A stretch of DNA of 16,424 nucleotides from an uncultured Lachnospiraceae bacterium. GTDB lineage: Bacteria; Bacillota; Clostridia; Lachnospirales; Lachnospiraceae. The first letter of the stretch is position 1. Each line of letters begins with the position of its first letter. Below the pieces are notes generated by a model. That model made no database searches. It saw only the letters and a program-made list of their open reading frames with translations, and was not told where the DNA came from. The translations under genes were made by a program, and so were the position numbers. The stretch spans positions 1 through 16,424 of the forward strand of contig USGM01000076.1 in NCBI GenBank assembly GCA_900554205.1, given 5' to 3'. Below, in pieces: positions 1 to 7,743 of the stretch.

Positions 1-234
1 GGCTTCCTCGGGGCGCAGAGCTATATTGCCGAGGCATTCGGTGTGGAGCTGAATGAGCGCACGAACGTGAAGACAAAGGCGGGTGAGTACCGGACGAGCA
101 GGGAGAATGTATTTGTCACCGGGGATATGCACAGAGGACAATCTCTTGTCGTATGGGCAATCCGCGAGGGCAGAGAGGCGGCGAGAGCAGTCGATGAGAG
201 CCTGATGGGGTACTCAAATCTGGTAGTACAATAG
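1..234 (+). CDS. gltD: Glutamate synthase small subunit, C-terminal fragment
   Basis: The reading frame is open from the first base and ends at TAG 232-234, giving the last 77 residues of a protein whose start lies outside the window. The segment GDMHRGQSLVVWAIREGREA is the conserved C-terminal FAD/NAD(P)H-binding signature of the NADPH-dependent glutamate synthase beta subunit family. In this family the subunit passes electrons from NADPH through FAD and iron-sulfur clusters to the large subunit, which makes glutamate from glutamine and 2-oxoglutarate. Related flavoprotein subunits of other oxidoreductases share this fold, so the exact partner cannot be proven from 77 residues. A strong terminator follows, so this is the end of its transcription unit. 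Confidence 0.85.
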   Translation, partial: GFLGAQSYIAEAFGVELNERTNVKTKAGEYRTSRENVFVTGDMHRGQSLVVWAIREGREAARAVDESLMGYSNLVVQ

Positions 235-238
235 GGTT

Positions 239-280
239 AAATATGCAGTTTTCGAGAATTTTGGGGAAAACTGCATATTT
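239..280 (+). terminator. Intrinsic terminator after gltD
   Basis: A perfect 15-bp inverted repeat (239-253 with 266-280) surrounds a 12-nt loop. The 3' arm ends in TATTT and is followed by an AT-rich run. It starts 5 nt after the gltD stop codon. The stem is rather AT-rich, and the T-tract is short and interrupted. Confidence 0.8.
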
Positions 281-294
281 TATTAATTAGTATA

Positions 295-323
295 TTGCAA
301 TGTATAATAGCTTGTGATACAAT
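295..323 (+). promoter_or_regulatory. Promoter of the padR operon, with possible operator
   Basis: A -35 box TTGCAA (295-300), a 17-nt spacer and a -10 box TACAAT (318-323) preceded by TGA form an extended -10 sigma-A-type promoter. Transcription would start near 330. The imperfect palindrome TATATTGCAATGTATA (291-306) overlaps the -35 box and is a candidate site for PadR autorepression. The operator is only an inference from position; PadR operators vary between members. Confidence 0.65.
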
Positions 324-363
324 CAACCGTACAAAGAATAGTATTGAAAAAGGAGGAGCTATT

Positions 364-420
364 ATGTATTGTATGATAAAAGAGTTTTTTATGTGGCGAA
401 AAAGAATGTTCTTGCTTTAA
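364..420 (+). CDS. Possible 18-residue leader peptide upstream of padR
   Basis: A short open frame (MYCMIKEFFMWRKRMFLL) is preceded by a very good ribosome binding site, AAGGAGGAGC, 4-5 nt before its ATG. It lies between the operon promoter and padR, ending 31 nt before the padR start. It is basic and hydrophobic, with no recognised family. The strong Shine-Dalgarno argues that it is translated. It could be a leader that couples translation to padR, a tiny membrane-active peptide, or chance. No attenuator hairpin was seen between it and padR. Confidence 0.4.
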   Translation: MYCMIKEFFMWRKRMFLL

Positions 421-451
421 CAATGTTGAATGCTGTAAAGGGAGGCTTTTC

Positions 452-760
452 ATGAATACACAATTTAAGAAGGGAGCTCTGGAACTGTGCGTATTGTCTC
501 TGCTTGTGAGAGGGGATAAGTACGGTTATGAATTGACGGAGAGGATTTCCGTAGAGATGTCCATTGCGAGTGGAACGCTTTATCCGATCCTGAGGAAGCT
601 AAAAGAGGACGATTATGTGACAACCTATCTTGTTGAGTCGGAATCAGGTCCTGCCAGAAAATATTACCGGCTGACGGACAAGGGAAGAGAGTATCAGCAG
701 ACGGTCAGGCAGGAGTGGGAGTCCTTTGTAAGGGCGGTCAATGAACTGATGGAGAATTGA
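452..760 (+). CDS. PadR-family transcriptional regulator
   Basis: This is a 102-residue protein of the short PadR subfamily. It has an N-terminal winged helix-turn-helix (roughly residues 8-80) with the typical segments KYGYELTERI, SGTLYPILRKLKEDDYV and ARKYYRLTDKGRE, followed by a C-terminal helix for dimerisation. PadR proteins are usually repressors that respond to small molecules or cell-envelope stress. The start is supported by GGGAGG just upstream. The HAAS/DUF4097 gene begins 28 nt downstream, a very common pairing in Clostridia and Bacilli, so it probably represses its own operon. The ligand is unknown. Confidence 0.93.
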   Translation: MNTQFKKGALELCVLSLLVRGDKYGYELTERISVEMSIASGTLYPILRKLKEDDYVTTYLVESESGPARKYYRLTDKGREYQQTVRQEWESFVRAVNELMEN

Positions 761-788
761 AGGGTTATATATTTGAGGAGAGAAAACG

Positions 789-1973
789 ATGACAAAATCA
801 GAGTATATGCAGGCGTTACAGAAAAAGATGGAGAAGTTTAACCGGGAACTACAGACGGAAATTGTGGAAGATTACGAGCAGCATTTCGCGGAGGGACTTG
901 CAGCCGGGAGAACGGAGGATGAGATCATTGAGGAACTCGGAAATATTGAAGATATGATCAGTGAACTTCCGGAGAAGGACATCAAGCAGGAAATCAGCGT
1001 ACCGCAGGGAGCAGATACCGGGAAGGATACCTATGCTGCTTCTTATAACGCAGTTGTGATCGACGGACTGGTGGCAGATGTGCGTGTACAGGACTCGACG
1101 GATGGGAAGATTACGGTGGAGTATCATAACGAGGGCGATGAGGCACAGAAGAAGCTTTATATGTTTTATCAGTATGAGGATAACGGTGTTTTACATCTGG
1201 GCGTAAAGCGGAATGATAATGCCGTCTATACGCGGCGGGCAAAGCGCGCAGTAAAAGTTATGCTGCTTGGCAGAAGCTATGAATTTAACCTCGGTAACGG
1301 CATGGACGGCAATGACAGTGAAATCAGTCTGGTGGTTGGGATTCCGGTTGGGATGCCGAAGGTAGAGGTATCGACCGGCAGCGGCAATCTTGAGGTGGAA
1401 AGCATCAATGTTGTACGGCTCAATGCGCATACCAGAAGTGGAGAAATGCTTATAAGGGATGTAAAGGCAGAGTGGATGGATGTGAAGACTGGCAGTGGTG
1501 ATCTTGAGGGAGTGCAGCTTACGGCAGATGAACTTCGGATTCAGACTGGCAGTGGAGATTTGAATATCTCGAAAATCAAGGCAGGCAGCATGGCATGCCA
1601 GACAGGCAGCGGCGATATTGATGTCAATGAAATCAGTGGCAGGAAAGTGGTGGTGCAGTGTGGCAGCGGTGATATTGAGCTTGACGGGGACTTTGAGGAA
1701 TATATCGTCAGAACCGGCAGCGGCGACGTGGAGATGCGTGTCGGCAGCAGAGCGAAGGCAGTGGTGGTCGAGACAGGCAGCGGCGATATGGATATTGATC
1801 TCGGCAAGGTGAAAGATCCGTCCATTAAAGCGCACACCGGCAGCGGTGAATGTTATGTCTACAGTGTGGACGGCACAAGAAAAAAAGTGCCCTCGCGCTA
1901 TACTGTGGGCAATGGAGAATGTCAGGTAGAGATCCATACCGGCAGCGGTGACGCTGAGGTGAGATGTTACTAA
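789..1973 (+). CDS. HAAS (DUF1700) plus DUF4097 beta-repeat protein
   Basis: The product is 394 residues. Residues 1-64 form the helical HAAS/DUF1700 domain typically encoded next to PadR genes. Residues from about 85 on are DUF4097, ending in a ladder of TGSGD-type turns at about 196, 215, 234, 253, 272, 291, 309, 329, 350, 373 and 384. The first six turns are exactly 19 residues apart, which suggests a regular beta-solenoid with one coil per 19 residues. No membrane segment or signal peptide is visible, whereas many relatives carry transmembrane helices between these domains. This copy therefore looks cytoplasmic. The start has GAGGAG upstream. Molecular function is unknown; relatives are linked to envelope stress and are thought to interact with PadR output. 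Confidence 0.88.
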   Translation: MTKSEYMQALQKKMEKFNRELQTEIVEDYEQHFAEGLAAGRTEDEIIEELGNIEDMISELPEKDIKQEISVPQGADTGKDTYAASYNAVVIDGLVADVRVQDSTDGKITVEYHNEGDEAQKKLYMFYQYEDNGVLHLGVKRNDNAVYTRRAKRAVKVMLLGRSYEFNLGNGMDGNDSEISLVVGIPVGMPKVEVSTGSGNLEVESINVVRLNAHTRSGEMLIRDVKAEWMDVKTGSGDLEGVQLTADELRIQTGSGDLNISKIKAGSMACQTGSGDIDVNEISGRKVVVQCGSGDIELDGDFEEYIVRTGSGDVEMRVGSRAKAVVVETGSGDMDIDLGKVKDPSIKAHTGSGECYVYSVDGTRKKVPSRYTVGNGECQVEIHTGSGDAEVRCY

Positions 1974-1991
1974 AATTTTGAGGAATTGTTT

Positions 1992-2038
1992 ATGCCATGT
2001 TTCCGTCGGAATGTGTCAGACGGAAGCATGGCATTTTT
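1992..2038 (+). terminator. Intrinsic terminator of the padR operon
   Basis: A 16-bp stem (1992-2007 with 2019-2034, one G-T wobble) with an 11-nt loop is followed by T 2034-2038. It starts 19 nt after the stop codon of the HAAS/DUF4097 gene. Confidence 0.88.
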
Positions 2039-2065
2039 GACTTTATACCGGATAGATGCTATAAT
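2037..2065 (+). promoter_or_regulatory. Promoter of the surface-glycan acylation operon
   Basis: TTGACT (2037-2042), a 17-nt spacer and TATAAT (2060-2065) preceded by TGC make a near-consensus extended -10 promoter. The -35 box overlaps the T-tract of the preceding terminator. The predicted start, near 2072, lies downstream of the ATG at 1997. This excludes the longer reading frame of the MBOAT gene and leaves a leader of about 75 nt. Confidence 0.8.
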
Positions 2066-2146
2066 AATTCCGCTGCCGCGGAATGCAAGACAGCAGGGCT
2101 GCGGTGTTGTTGGCATCTATTACAAAGAATGGACGGTGCAATCGAT

Positions 2147-3637
2147 ATGCTGTTTAATTCCTTACAATTTGTCATCTTTTTCCCGATTGTTGTCCTGATT
2201 TATTTTTTTATTCCGAAAAGGATGCGGTATATTTGGCTATTGGCCGCCAGCTATTTCTTTTATATGTGCTGGAATCCGAAGTATGTACTGCTCTTGCTTT
2301 TTTCCACGGGAATCAGCTATGCGGCGGGACTTCTGCTTGAGCGATGGCGGGACAGACCGAAGCAGAAGAAAGCTGTTGTCGCAGTCGGCGCAGTCTTGAA
2401 TTTCAGCATTCTTTTCCTGTTTAAATATCTGGACTTTGTATGGCAGAGCGCGGGTGCTGTTCTGGAAAAATTTCATTTCAGCCTGCCGGAAAACACACTG
2501 GTACTGCTCCTGCCGGTTGGAATTTCCTTCTATATATTTCAGGTTGTGGGCTACATTGTGGACGTTTACCGGGGCACGATCGAGGCTGAAAGAAACTTTG
2601 CGCGATATGCTCTGTTTATCTCCTTTTTCCCACAGCTTGTCGCCGGGCCGATCGAGCGATCGAAAAATCTCCTGCCCCAGATCAGGGAGCTGGAAAAGCT
2701 GAAGCTCTGGGATTCGGAGAGAATACAGAAGGGTGCGCTTGTCATGGTGTACGGTTACATCCTTAAGATGGTTTTGGCTGACCGGGCGGCGCTTTATGTG
2801 GACACGGTATTTTCGGTGGAAAATTTCGGAGTGTATCAGGGGATTCCTGTCTTCGTGGCGGCAGCGCTTTTTGCAGTTCAAATTTACTGTGACTTTGCCG
2901 GGTATACTTATATTGCGATTGGAGCAGCGCAGATTATGGGTATTCGGCTCATGAACAACTTCAATGCTCCCTATTTTGCGGTTTCATTTAAGGATTTCTG
3001 GGATCGGTGGCACATTTCGCTTTCGACGTGGTTCAGGGATTATCTGTATTTTCCGCTCGGTGGCAGCAGAAAGGGAAGGGTCAGGAAATATCTCAACATT
3101 CTGCTGGTGTTTTGTGTCAGCGGACTTTGGCACGGTGCGGCATGGCATTATGTCATATGGGGTTGTTTACATGGCATCTGCCGGGTGATTGGGGAGTTGA
3201 CAGCTGGTTTCAGAAATAACGTGTGGCAGAGGCTTAAGGTGAATACGGAGGTCTTTTCCTTCAGACTGTGGAGAAGGCTGTTTATGTTTACGGCGGTCAG
3301 TATTATCTGGATATTCTTCAGGGTAGAAGCTGTTTCACAGGCCTTTTTGCTGATAAAGAACATGTTAGCGGTCTGGAACCCATGGGTGTTGTTTGATGGC
3401 TCGCTGTTTAGCATCGGCTTGGACAGTAAGGACTGGAATATATTGATTGCGGCGCTCGTTCTCCTGCTTTCTGTCGATCGATACAGGGTAAGACAGAAAT
3501 CTCTGCCGGAAGCGTTTGTACAGCAGAATCTGGTCTTTCGCTGGCTGGTGATTTTTGCGGGTATCTTTGCGGTTCTGATTTTCGGCGTTTACGGCGCTGA
3601 CTATAATGCGGCGCAATTTATCTATTTTCAGTTTTAG
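2147..3637 (+). CDS. MBOAT-family membrane O-acyltransferase (AlgI/DltB-like)
   Basis: The product is 496 residues from the ATG giving MLFNSLQF, the usual N-terminus of this family in Clostridia. An in-frame ATG at 2129 is the alternative; neither has a strong ribosome binding site. It is a polytopic membrane protein. The MBOAT core contains DRWHISLSTWFRDYLYFPLG (about 286-305) and SGLWHGAAWHYVIWG (about 325-339). The His at about 329 matches the invariant catalytic histidine. Family members move acyl groups, usually acetyl, from the cytoplasm to extracellular polysaccharides or teichoic acids. The AlgJ/AlgX-like gene 11 nt downstream is the expected partner, as in alginate and cellulose acetylation systems. 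The substrate here is not known. Confidence 0.92.
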   Translation: MLFNSLQFVIFFPIVVLIYFFIPKRMRYIWLLAASYFFYMCWNPKYVLLLLFSTGISYAAGLLLERWRDRPKQKKAVVAVGAVLNFSILFLFKYLDFVWQSAGAVLEKFHFSLPENTLVLLLPVGISFYIFQVVGYIVDVYRGTIEAERNFARYALFISFFPQLVAGPIERSKNLLPQIRELEKLKLWDSERIQKGALVMVYGYILKMVLADRAALYVDTVFSVENFGVYQGIPVFVAAALFAVQIYCDFAGYTYIAIGAAQIMGIRLMNNFNAPYFAVSFKDFWDRWHISLSTWFRDYLYFPLGGSRKGRVRKYLNILLVFCVSGLWHGAAWHYVIWGCLHGICRVIGELTAGFRNNVWQRLKVNTEVFSFRLWRRLFMFTAVSIIWIFFRVEAVSQAFLLIKNMLAVWNPWVLFDGSLFSIGLDSKDWNILIAALVLLLSVDRYRVRQKSLPEAFVQQNLVFRWLVIFAGIFAVLIFGVYGADYNAAQFIYFQF

Positions 3638-3648
3638 GGAGGCGCGAA

Positions 3649-4593
3649 ATGACGAAATATACAAGGATAGTCAAAAACGTAATTCTTACAATCCTTTTCC
3701 TCGGTCTCTTTGTACTGATGCTTGCACGGGTAATGTATATCTTTCGTGAGAAGAGTGACAATCTGGTTCAGGATCGGTTTGCCGCGCTTGCGCCGGATTC
3801 GGTGGATACAGTCTTTATCGGAACCAGCCATCAGTTCTGTTCGATCAATGCAGATCTGCTCTATGAGGAATATGGTATTAATTCTTTCATGCTGGCAACG
3901 TCTGCCCAGACAGTGCCGATGTCCTACTACGCGGCGATGGAGGCAATAGAGCGTCAGCACCCGGAAAAAATTGTGTTTGAGGTGCTTTACTGCACGAATG
4001 ATTATAAAACGGTAACACCGGAAATGTCCCATACCTTTTTTGATGGTATGCCGATGTGCAAAGCGCGCAAAATGGCGATTGATGACCTGATCGAACCGGA
4101 GCAGAGAATCTATTATTACCTCAATTTCGGGAGATACCACAGCCGGTGGAAAAATCTGACACAGGATGATTTTCAGGTTCCGTCCGCCAGTCCGCGTGGG
4201 ACATTCCATTCCGAAGAAATAACCTATAACCAGAGCATTCCAGTCATCGCCAAGGAGGGAAAGGAGGAGATGCCGGAGGAAATGTTCAATTATTTTGAGA
4301 AACTTGTGGGGCTCTGTCGTGAAAATAATGTGAAGTTGATCCTGTATGCAGCACCTTTCAATGCATTGTATGATGATGACAGTATGCGGGAGGATTTATT
4401 CAGACGCCAGAGAATTTTTAACTGGATCGGAGACTATGCCTTGCAGGAGGGAATTCCCTTTCATAATCTGTTCTATGAGTTGGACGAGATCGGTTTGGAT
4501 GGTGGACATGATTTCATGGATACACAGCATCTGAATTGTTACGGACAGGAAAAGCTGACGCGTTATATGGCAGAGAAGGGATATTTTGATTAA
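3649..4593 (+). CDS. AlgJ/AlgX-like SGNH-fold acyltransferase partner
   Basis: The product is 314 residues with one N-terminal membrane anchor (about residues 8-30) and an extracellular domain. FIGTSHQ carries the likely nucleophile Ser60 of SGNH block I. Near the C-terminus, DTQHLN gives the Asp291-x-x-His294 pair of block V. This matches the SGNH-like proteins that accept acetyl from an MBOAT carrier and put it on a glycan. The start follows AGGGAGG with good spacing, and the gene lies directly behind the MBOAT gene. The substrate is inferred to be a cell-surface polymer. A role as an esterase instead of a transferase cannot be excluded from sequence alone. Confidence 0.83.
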   Translation: MTKYTRIVKNVILTILFLGLFVLMLARVMYIFREKSDNLVQDRFAALAPDSVDTVFIGTSHQFCSINADLLYEEYGINSFMLATSAQTVPMSYYAAMEAIERQHPEKIVFEVLYCTNDYKTVTPEMSHTFFDGMPMCKARKMAIDDLIEPEQRIYYYLNFGRYHSRWKNLTQDDFQVPSASPRGTFHSEEITYNQSIPVIAKEGKEEMPEEMFNYFEKLVGLCRENNVKLILYAAPFNALYDDDSMREDLFRRQRIFNWIGDYALQEGIPFHNLFYELDEIGLDGGHDFMDTQHLNCYGQEKLTRYMAEKGYFD

Positions 4594-4617
4594 TATATGT
4601 TTGGAGGAAGAAAGACC

Positions 4618-5754
4618 ATGGCGGGGAAAAAACGTATGGCAAACCTGGAGTTGTTGCGCTGCGTGGCAATGCTGATGGTAGTGGTGCTGCACTATCTGGG
4701 TAAAGGCCGGCTTTTGCCGGAGCTGACAGGAGAAAGCTTAGGAGTGCAGGGGCTGGTGGCATGGCTGCTGGAGGCATTCTGTGCTGTCGCGGTCAATGTC
4801 TATATGTTTATCAGCGGCTATTTCCTGTGTACATCTTCTTTCAAGCTGAGCCGTCTTTTGAAACTTTGGCTGCAGGTATGGCTGTATTCGGTCGGCTTTG
4901 GGCTGATCGGCATGTTGACGGGGGTTATGGCGGAGACGAGTGTGGACATACACTTTTTCCTGACACTGTTGTTTCCGGTCTGGATGGAACATTACTGGTT
5001 TATGACGGCTTATATATTCCTGTATCTGCTGTTGCCCTTTGTTGGGATTGCACTCAGACACATGACAAAGCAGCAGCTCCGCTGTACCGTAATCATACTC
5101 CTTATCGTGTTCAGCCTGATCAAGAGTGTTCTTCCGCTGCGGCTGGAAATGGATACCAAGGGATATGACTGTATCTGGTATCTGTGCGTGTTTGTTGCAG
5201 CCGCCTATGTCAGGAGATTTGGAATCCCTTTTCTGGAGAAGAAGGGGCGGGGCGTTCTGCTGTATGTGGTTTGCAGTCTGTTGGTATTTGGCGGCACGAT
5301 GATGCTGAGACAGGTTTTCCAGAGAACAGGCAGTCTCGAGAGAATGCTCGGAATGTGTATGGAGTATAACCATATTTTGCTGTTCCTGGCGGCGCTGGGG
5401 GTGTTCTATGCTTTTCGAAGAATAAATTTTCATGGTAAAATAGCGGATGTTATTGTAAAAATCTCCCCATATACCTTAGGCGTGTATCTGCTGCATGAGA
5501 ATCTCGGACTGCGTTATACATGGCAGAACTGGCTGGGGGCGGACAAGGTGAACGGTATTTTCAGTCTGCTTCTGCACACGATTCTTGCAGCGGTCATAGT
5601 ATTCGCAGTGGGGATCATCGTGGATGCGCTGAGAGCTTTGGCAATGAAGGGGATACATGGAATCTTGCTGAAAACCAGATGCTACCGGGGACTGATGGAT
5701 GGAATCAGGAGAGTGGATGAGGTTTTTGAAGGTGATAAGAAAGAAAACGCATGA
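4618..5754 (+). CDS. Acyltransferase-3 family membrane protein (OafA-like)
   Basis: The product is 378 residues with about ten membrane segments. The N-terminal NLELLRCVAMLMVVVLHY contains the Arg14-x10-His25 pair typical of Acyl_transf_3. HYWFMTAYIFLYLLLPF and SPYTLGVYLLHENLGLR are further family landmarks. These proteins transfer acetyl, succinyl or other acyl groups to sugars. An upstream in-frame ATG at 4597 exists, but GGAGGA (4603-4608) sits 9 nt before ATG 4618 and would lie inside that longer frame, so 4618 is chosen. It follows the SGNH gene by 24 nt and overlaps the next gene, so it is co-transcribed. Two unrelated acyl-transfer machines in one operon suggest several modifications on one glycan. 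Confidence 0.9.
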   Translation: MAGKKRMANLELLRCVAMLMVVVLHYLGKGRLLPELTGESLGVQGLVAWLLEAFCAVAVNVYMFISGYFLCTSSFKLSRLLKLWLQVWLYSVGFGLIGMLTGVMAETSVDIHFFLTLLFPVWMEHYWFMTAYIFLYLLLPFVGIALRHMTKQQLRCTVIILLIVFSLIKSVLPLRLEMDTKGYDCIWYLCVFVAAAYVRRFGIPFLEKKGRGVLLYVVCSLLVFGGTMMLRQVFQRTGSLERMLGMCMEYNHILLFLAALGVFYAFRRINFHGKIADVIVKISPYTLGVYLLHENLGLRYTWQNWLGADKVNGIFSLLLHTILAAVIVFAVGIIVDALRALAMKGIHGILLKTRCYRGLMDGIRRVDEVFEGDKKENA

Positions 5755-7669
5755 TATTTATTGCCGCTTACCAGAGGCAATGCAGGGAAAGGACTGGACA
5801 CGGAATATGCAGGTAAATACGGGCAGAACCGCCATGACAGAGCGGATCGCTGCGGGGAAAAGGCTCTTGGAGAGTATTTTTATAGTGATATTGGCGCTTT
5901 ATCCCCTGCGGCATATCAACTGGGGACTCGACCTGATGGATACGGGCTATAATTATGCCAATCATACCTTCATGGGGACAGAACACATGGATTCCATGTG
6001 GCTCTTTTCCACATGGATCTCAAATGTGGCAGGACATTGGATTACCGGTCTGCCAAACGCGGGCAGTCTTCTCGGGATGAATTTTTACACGGGCTTGCTG
6101 GTGAGCATTCTGGCTCTGGGAAGCTACTGGTTCTGCATAAAGAGATTGCAGATCCGCCCATGGATTGCCTTTGTGGGGGAGATGGTGGCAATCAGCCTCT
6201 GCTGGTGCCCGACAGCGCTTCTATATAACTATTTAACCTATCTTTTATTACTTGGATGTTCCATTTTGTTATATGAAGGCTTAACAAAAGAGAAAAAAGG
6301 CTGCCTGATTGCTGCGGGAGTCTGTCTCGGCATCAATGTTTTTGTACGATTTTCAAATCTTCCGGAGATGGGATTGATTCTTGCGGTCTGGGCGTATGAT
6401 TTTATCTGTGTGCGTGAGGAGAAGAAGCTGCGCAGGACTGCCCGGCATACCGGCTGGTGCATGGCGGGCTATTTCGGAGCGTTGGCAGTTTTTCTTCTCA
6501 TTATTCAGCTTGAATATGGACTCGGCGAGTATTTTACAGGCATCACACGCCTTTTTGCCATGACGGATAACGCTACGGACTATAAGGCGACTTCAATGGT
6601 AAAGAAGCTGGTGATGGAATATGTGACAAATTCCTATTGGGTGATCAGAATATTGATCGTGGTCGCAGCCGGAATGATATTGTTTGCTCTGGCAGGACTG
6701 GTGAAAGGGAAAATATCGGCTGTTATTCAGAAAGCAATACGATTGCTCTGGGCGGCCGTCAGCATTGCCGTGCCGATGTGGCTTTACTGGCGGGAGTTCT
6801 GCTCCGTGGATTTTCACACCTATGGTTCTATGTACCGTCCGGCAGTTCTCTTTATCATGCTGACAATGTTCATTGCGCTTGTTAAGATCTTTGACACGAA
6901 GAGCAGCAGTGAAGAGAAGCTGATCAGCGGTATGCTGATACTGGTTCTCCTGCTGACATCTCTCGGCAGTAATAACGGTGTTTATTCGAGTATCAATAAC
7001 CTGTTTCTTGCGGCACCCTATACCTTTTCGCAGAGTATGAAGTTTATACGTCATGCAGGAGATAAAAAAATAGCGCATGTTACTATATCATCTACTCCGG
7101 CAAAGTATGTTCTTACTGCATTTCTTGTATTCTGCTGTGTGCAGTTTGGAGGATTTGGTGCAGGCTTTGCTTTCGCGGAGGCGACGGGAGTGCGGGACAT
7201 CAGTGCAACGGTAGAGAACAATGAGGTTCTGAAAGGAATTCGGATGTCTCAGGAGAAAGCGCAGTGGATGACAGAGCTCAGCGCTTATGTCAATGAAAAT
7301 GCCTTGAAGGGGCAGGAACTGATTACCTTTGGAATGTATTCTTCGTGGTGTATTCCTTCCCTGTCGTACTATTTACAGATGCCTGCGGCATTTAATCCAT
7401 GGATGGAGCTCCCTTCTTACAGCTATAGCGTGATGGAGGAGAAGGTACGCGGCTTGGAAGAAAATCCCGTAATTATTCTGGAGAACCACAATGCGATCTA
7501 TGAGGAAGGAGGCAAGGACGCCTTGCTGGAGTCAGGAGTTGACAGCAGAATAGCGGAGAGGATGGACGAGGATCGAAAGTTCCGCCTGCTGTTGGATTTT
7601 ATGAGTGAGCGAGGCTATGAACAGACCTTCCGAAATGAAAAGTTTGCGGTATACCGCAGCGCAGAGTAG
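5717..7669 (+). CDS. Large polytopic membrane protein, GT-C-like, function unknown
   Basis: The product is 650 residues from ATG 5717 (GGAG 5 nt before), or 656 from ATG 5699. It overlaps the acyltransferase gene by about 40 nt, which suggests translational coupling. About ten membrane segments lie between residues 48 and 490, followed by a soluble region of about 155 residues. Right after the first membrane segment is LDLMDTGYNYAN. An Asp-rich first extracellular loop is where GT-C glycosyltransferases carry their catalytic acid, which is why this class is suggested. FVRFSNLPE and SLGSNNGVYSSINN are further recognisable patches. No named family was recognised with certainty. Operon context points to transfer of a lipid-linked sugar to, or assembly of, the surface polymer acylated by its neighbours. 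Confidence 0.7.
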   Translation: MRFLKVIRKKTHDIYCRLPEAMQGKDWTRNMQVNTGRTAMTERIAAGKRLLESIFIVILALYPLRHINWGLDLMDTGYNYANHTFMGTEHMDSMWLFSTWISNVAGHWITGLPNAGSLLGMNFYTGLLVSILALGSYWFCIKRLQIRPWIAFVGEMVAISLCWCPTALLYNYLTYLLLLGCSILLYEGLTKEKKGCLIAAGVCLGINVFVRFSNLPEMGLILAVWAYDFICVREEKKLRRTARHTGWCMAGYFGALAVFLLIIQLEYGLGEYFTGITRLFAMTDNATDYKATSMVKKLVMEYVTNSYWVIRILIVVAAGMILFALAGLVKGKISAVIQKAIRLLWAAVSIAVPMWLYWREFCSVDFHTYGSMYRPAVLFIMLTMFIALVKIFDTKSSSEEKLISGMLILVLLLTSLGSNNGVYSSINNLFLAAPYTFSQSMKFIRHAGDKKIAHVTISSTPAKYVLTAFLVFCCVQFGGFGAGFAFAEATGVRDISATVENNEVLKGIRMSQEKAQWMTELSAYVNENALKGQELITFGMYSSWCIPSLSYYLQMPAAFNPWMELPSYSYSVMEEKVRGLEENPVIILENHNAIYEEGGKDALLESGVDSRIAERMDEDRKFRLLLDFMSERGYEQTFRNEKFAVYRSAE

Positions 7670-7704
7670 AAACACCGGTGATATCTGCAAGATGACAGAT
7701 TATG

Positions 7705-7743
7705 AAAAGGGCCTGCAGCTTATAAAAGCTGCAAGCCCTTTTT
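7705..7743. terminator. Bidirectional terminator between the glycan operon and asnA
   Basis: A 17-bp stem with one C-A mismatch (7705-7721 with 7726-7742) and a 4-nt loop is flanked by T-runs on both strands. It can stop both converging transcripts. The last codons of asnA and part of its stop codon form the hairpin on the minus strand. Confidence 0.88.

Noticed and set aside
1191..1937. Long minus-strand open frame opposite the HAAS/DUF4097 gene
   Set aside because: It mirrors the glycine/serine/aspartate repeat coding on the other strand, with repeated AAA and His runs, and has no start signal or family match.
1370..1960. Regularly spaced DNA repeats resembling a CRISPR array
   Set aside because: The period of about 57 bp comes from 19-residue protein repeats in an intact coding frame, and the repeats are diverged at third codon positions.
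1997..2146. Longer start of the MBOAT protein
   Set aside because: The ATG at 1997 sits inside the upstream terminator and before the promoter at 2037-2065; the conserved N-terminus begins at 2147.
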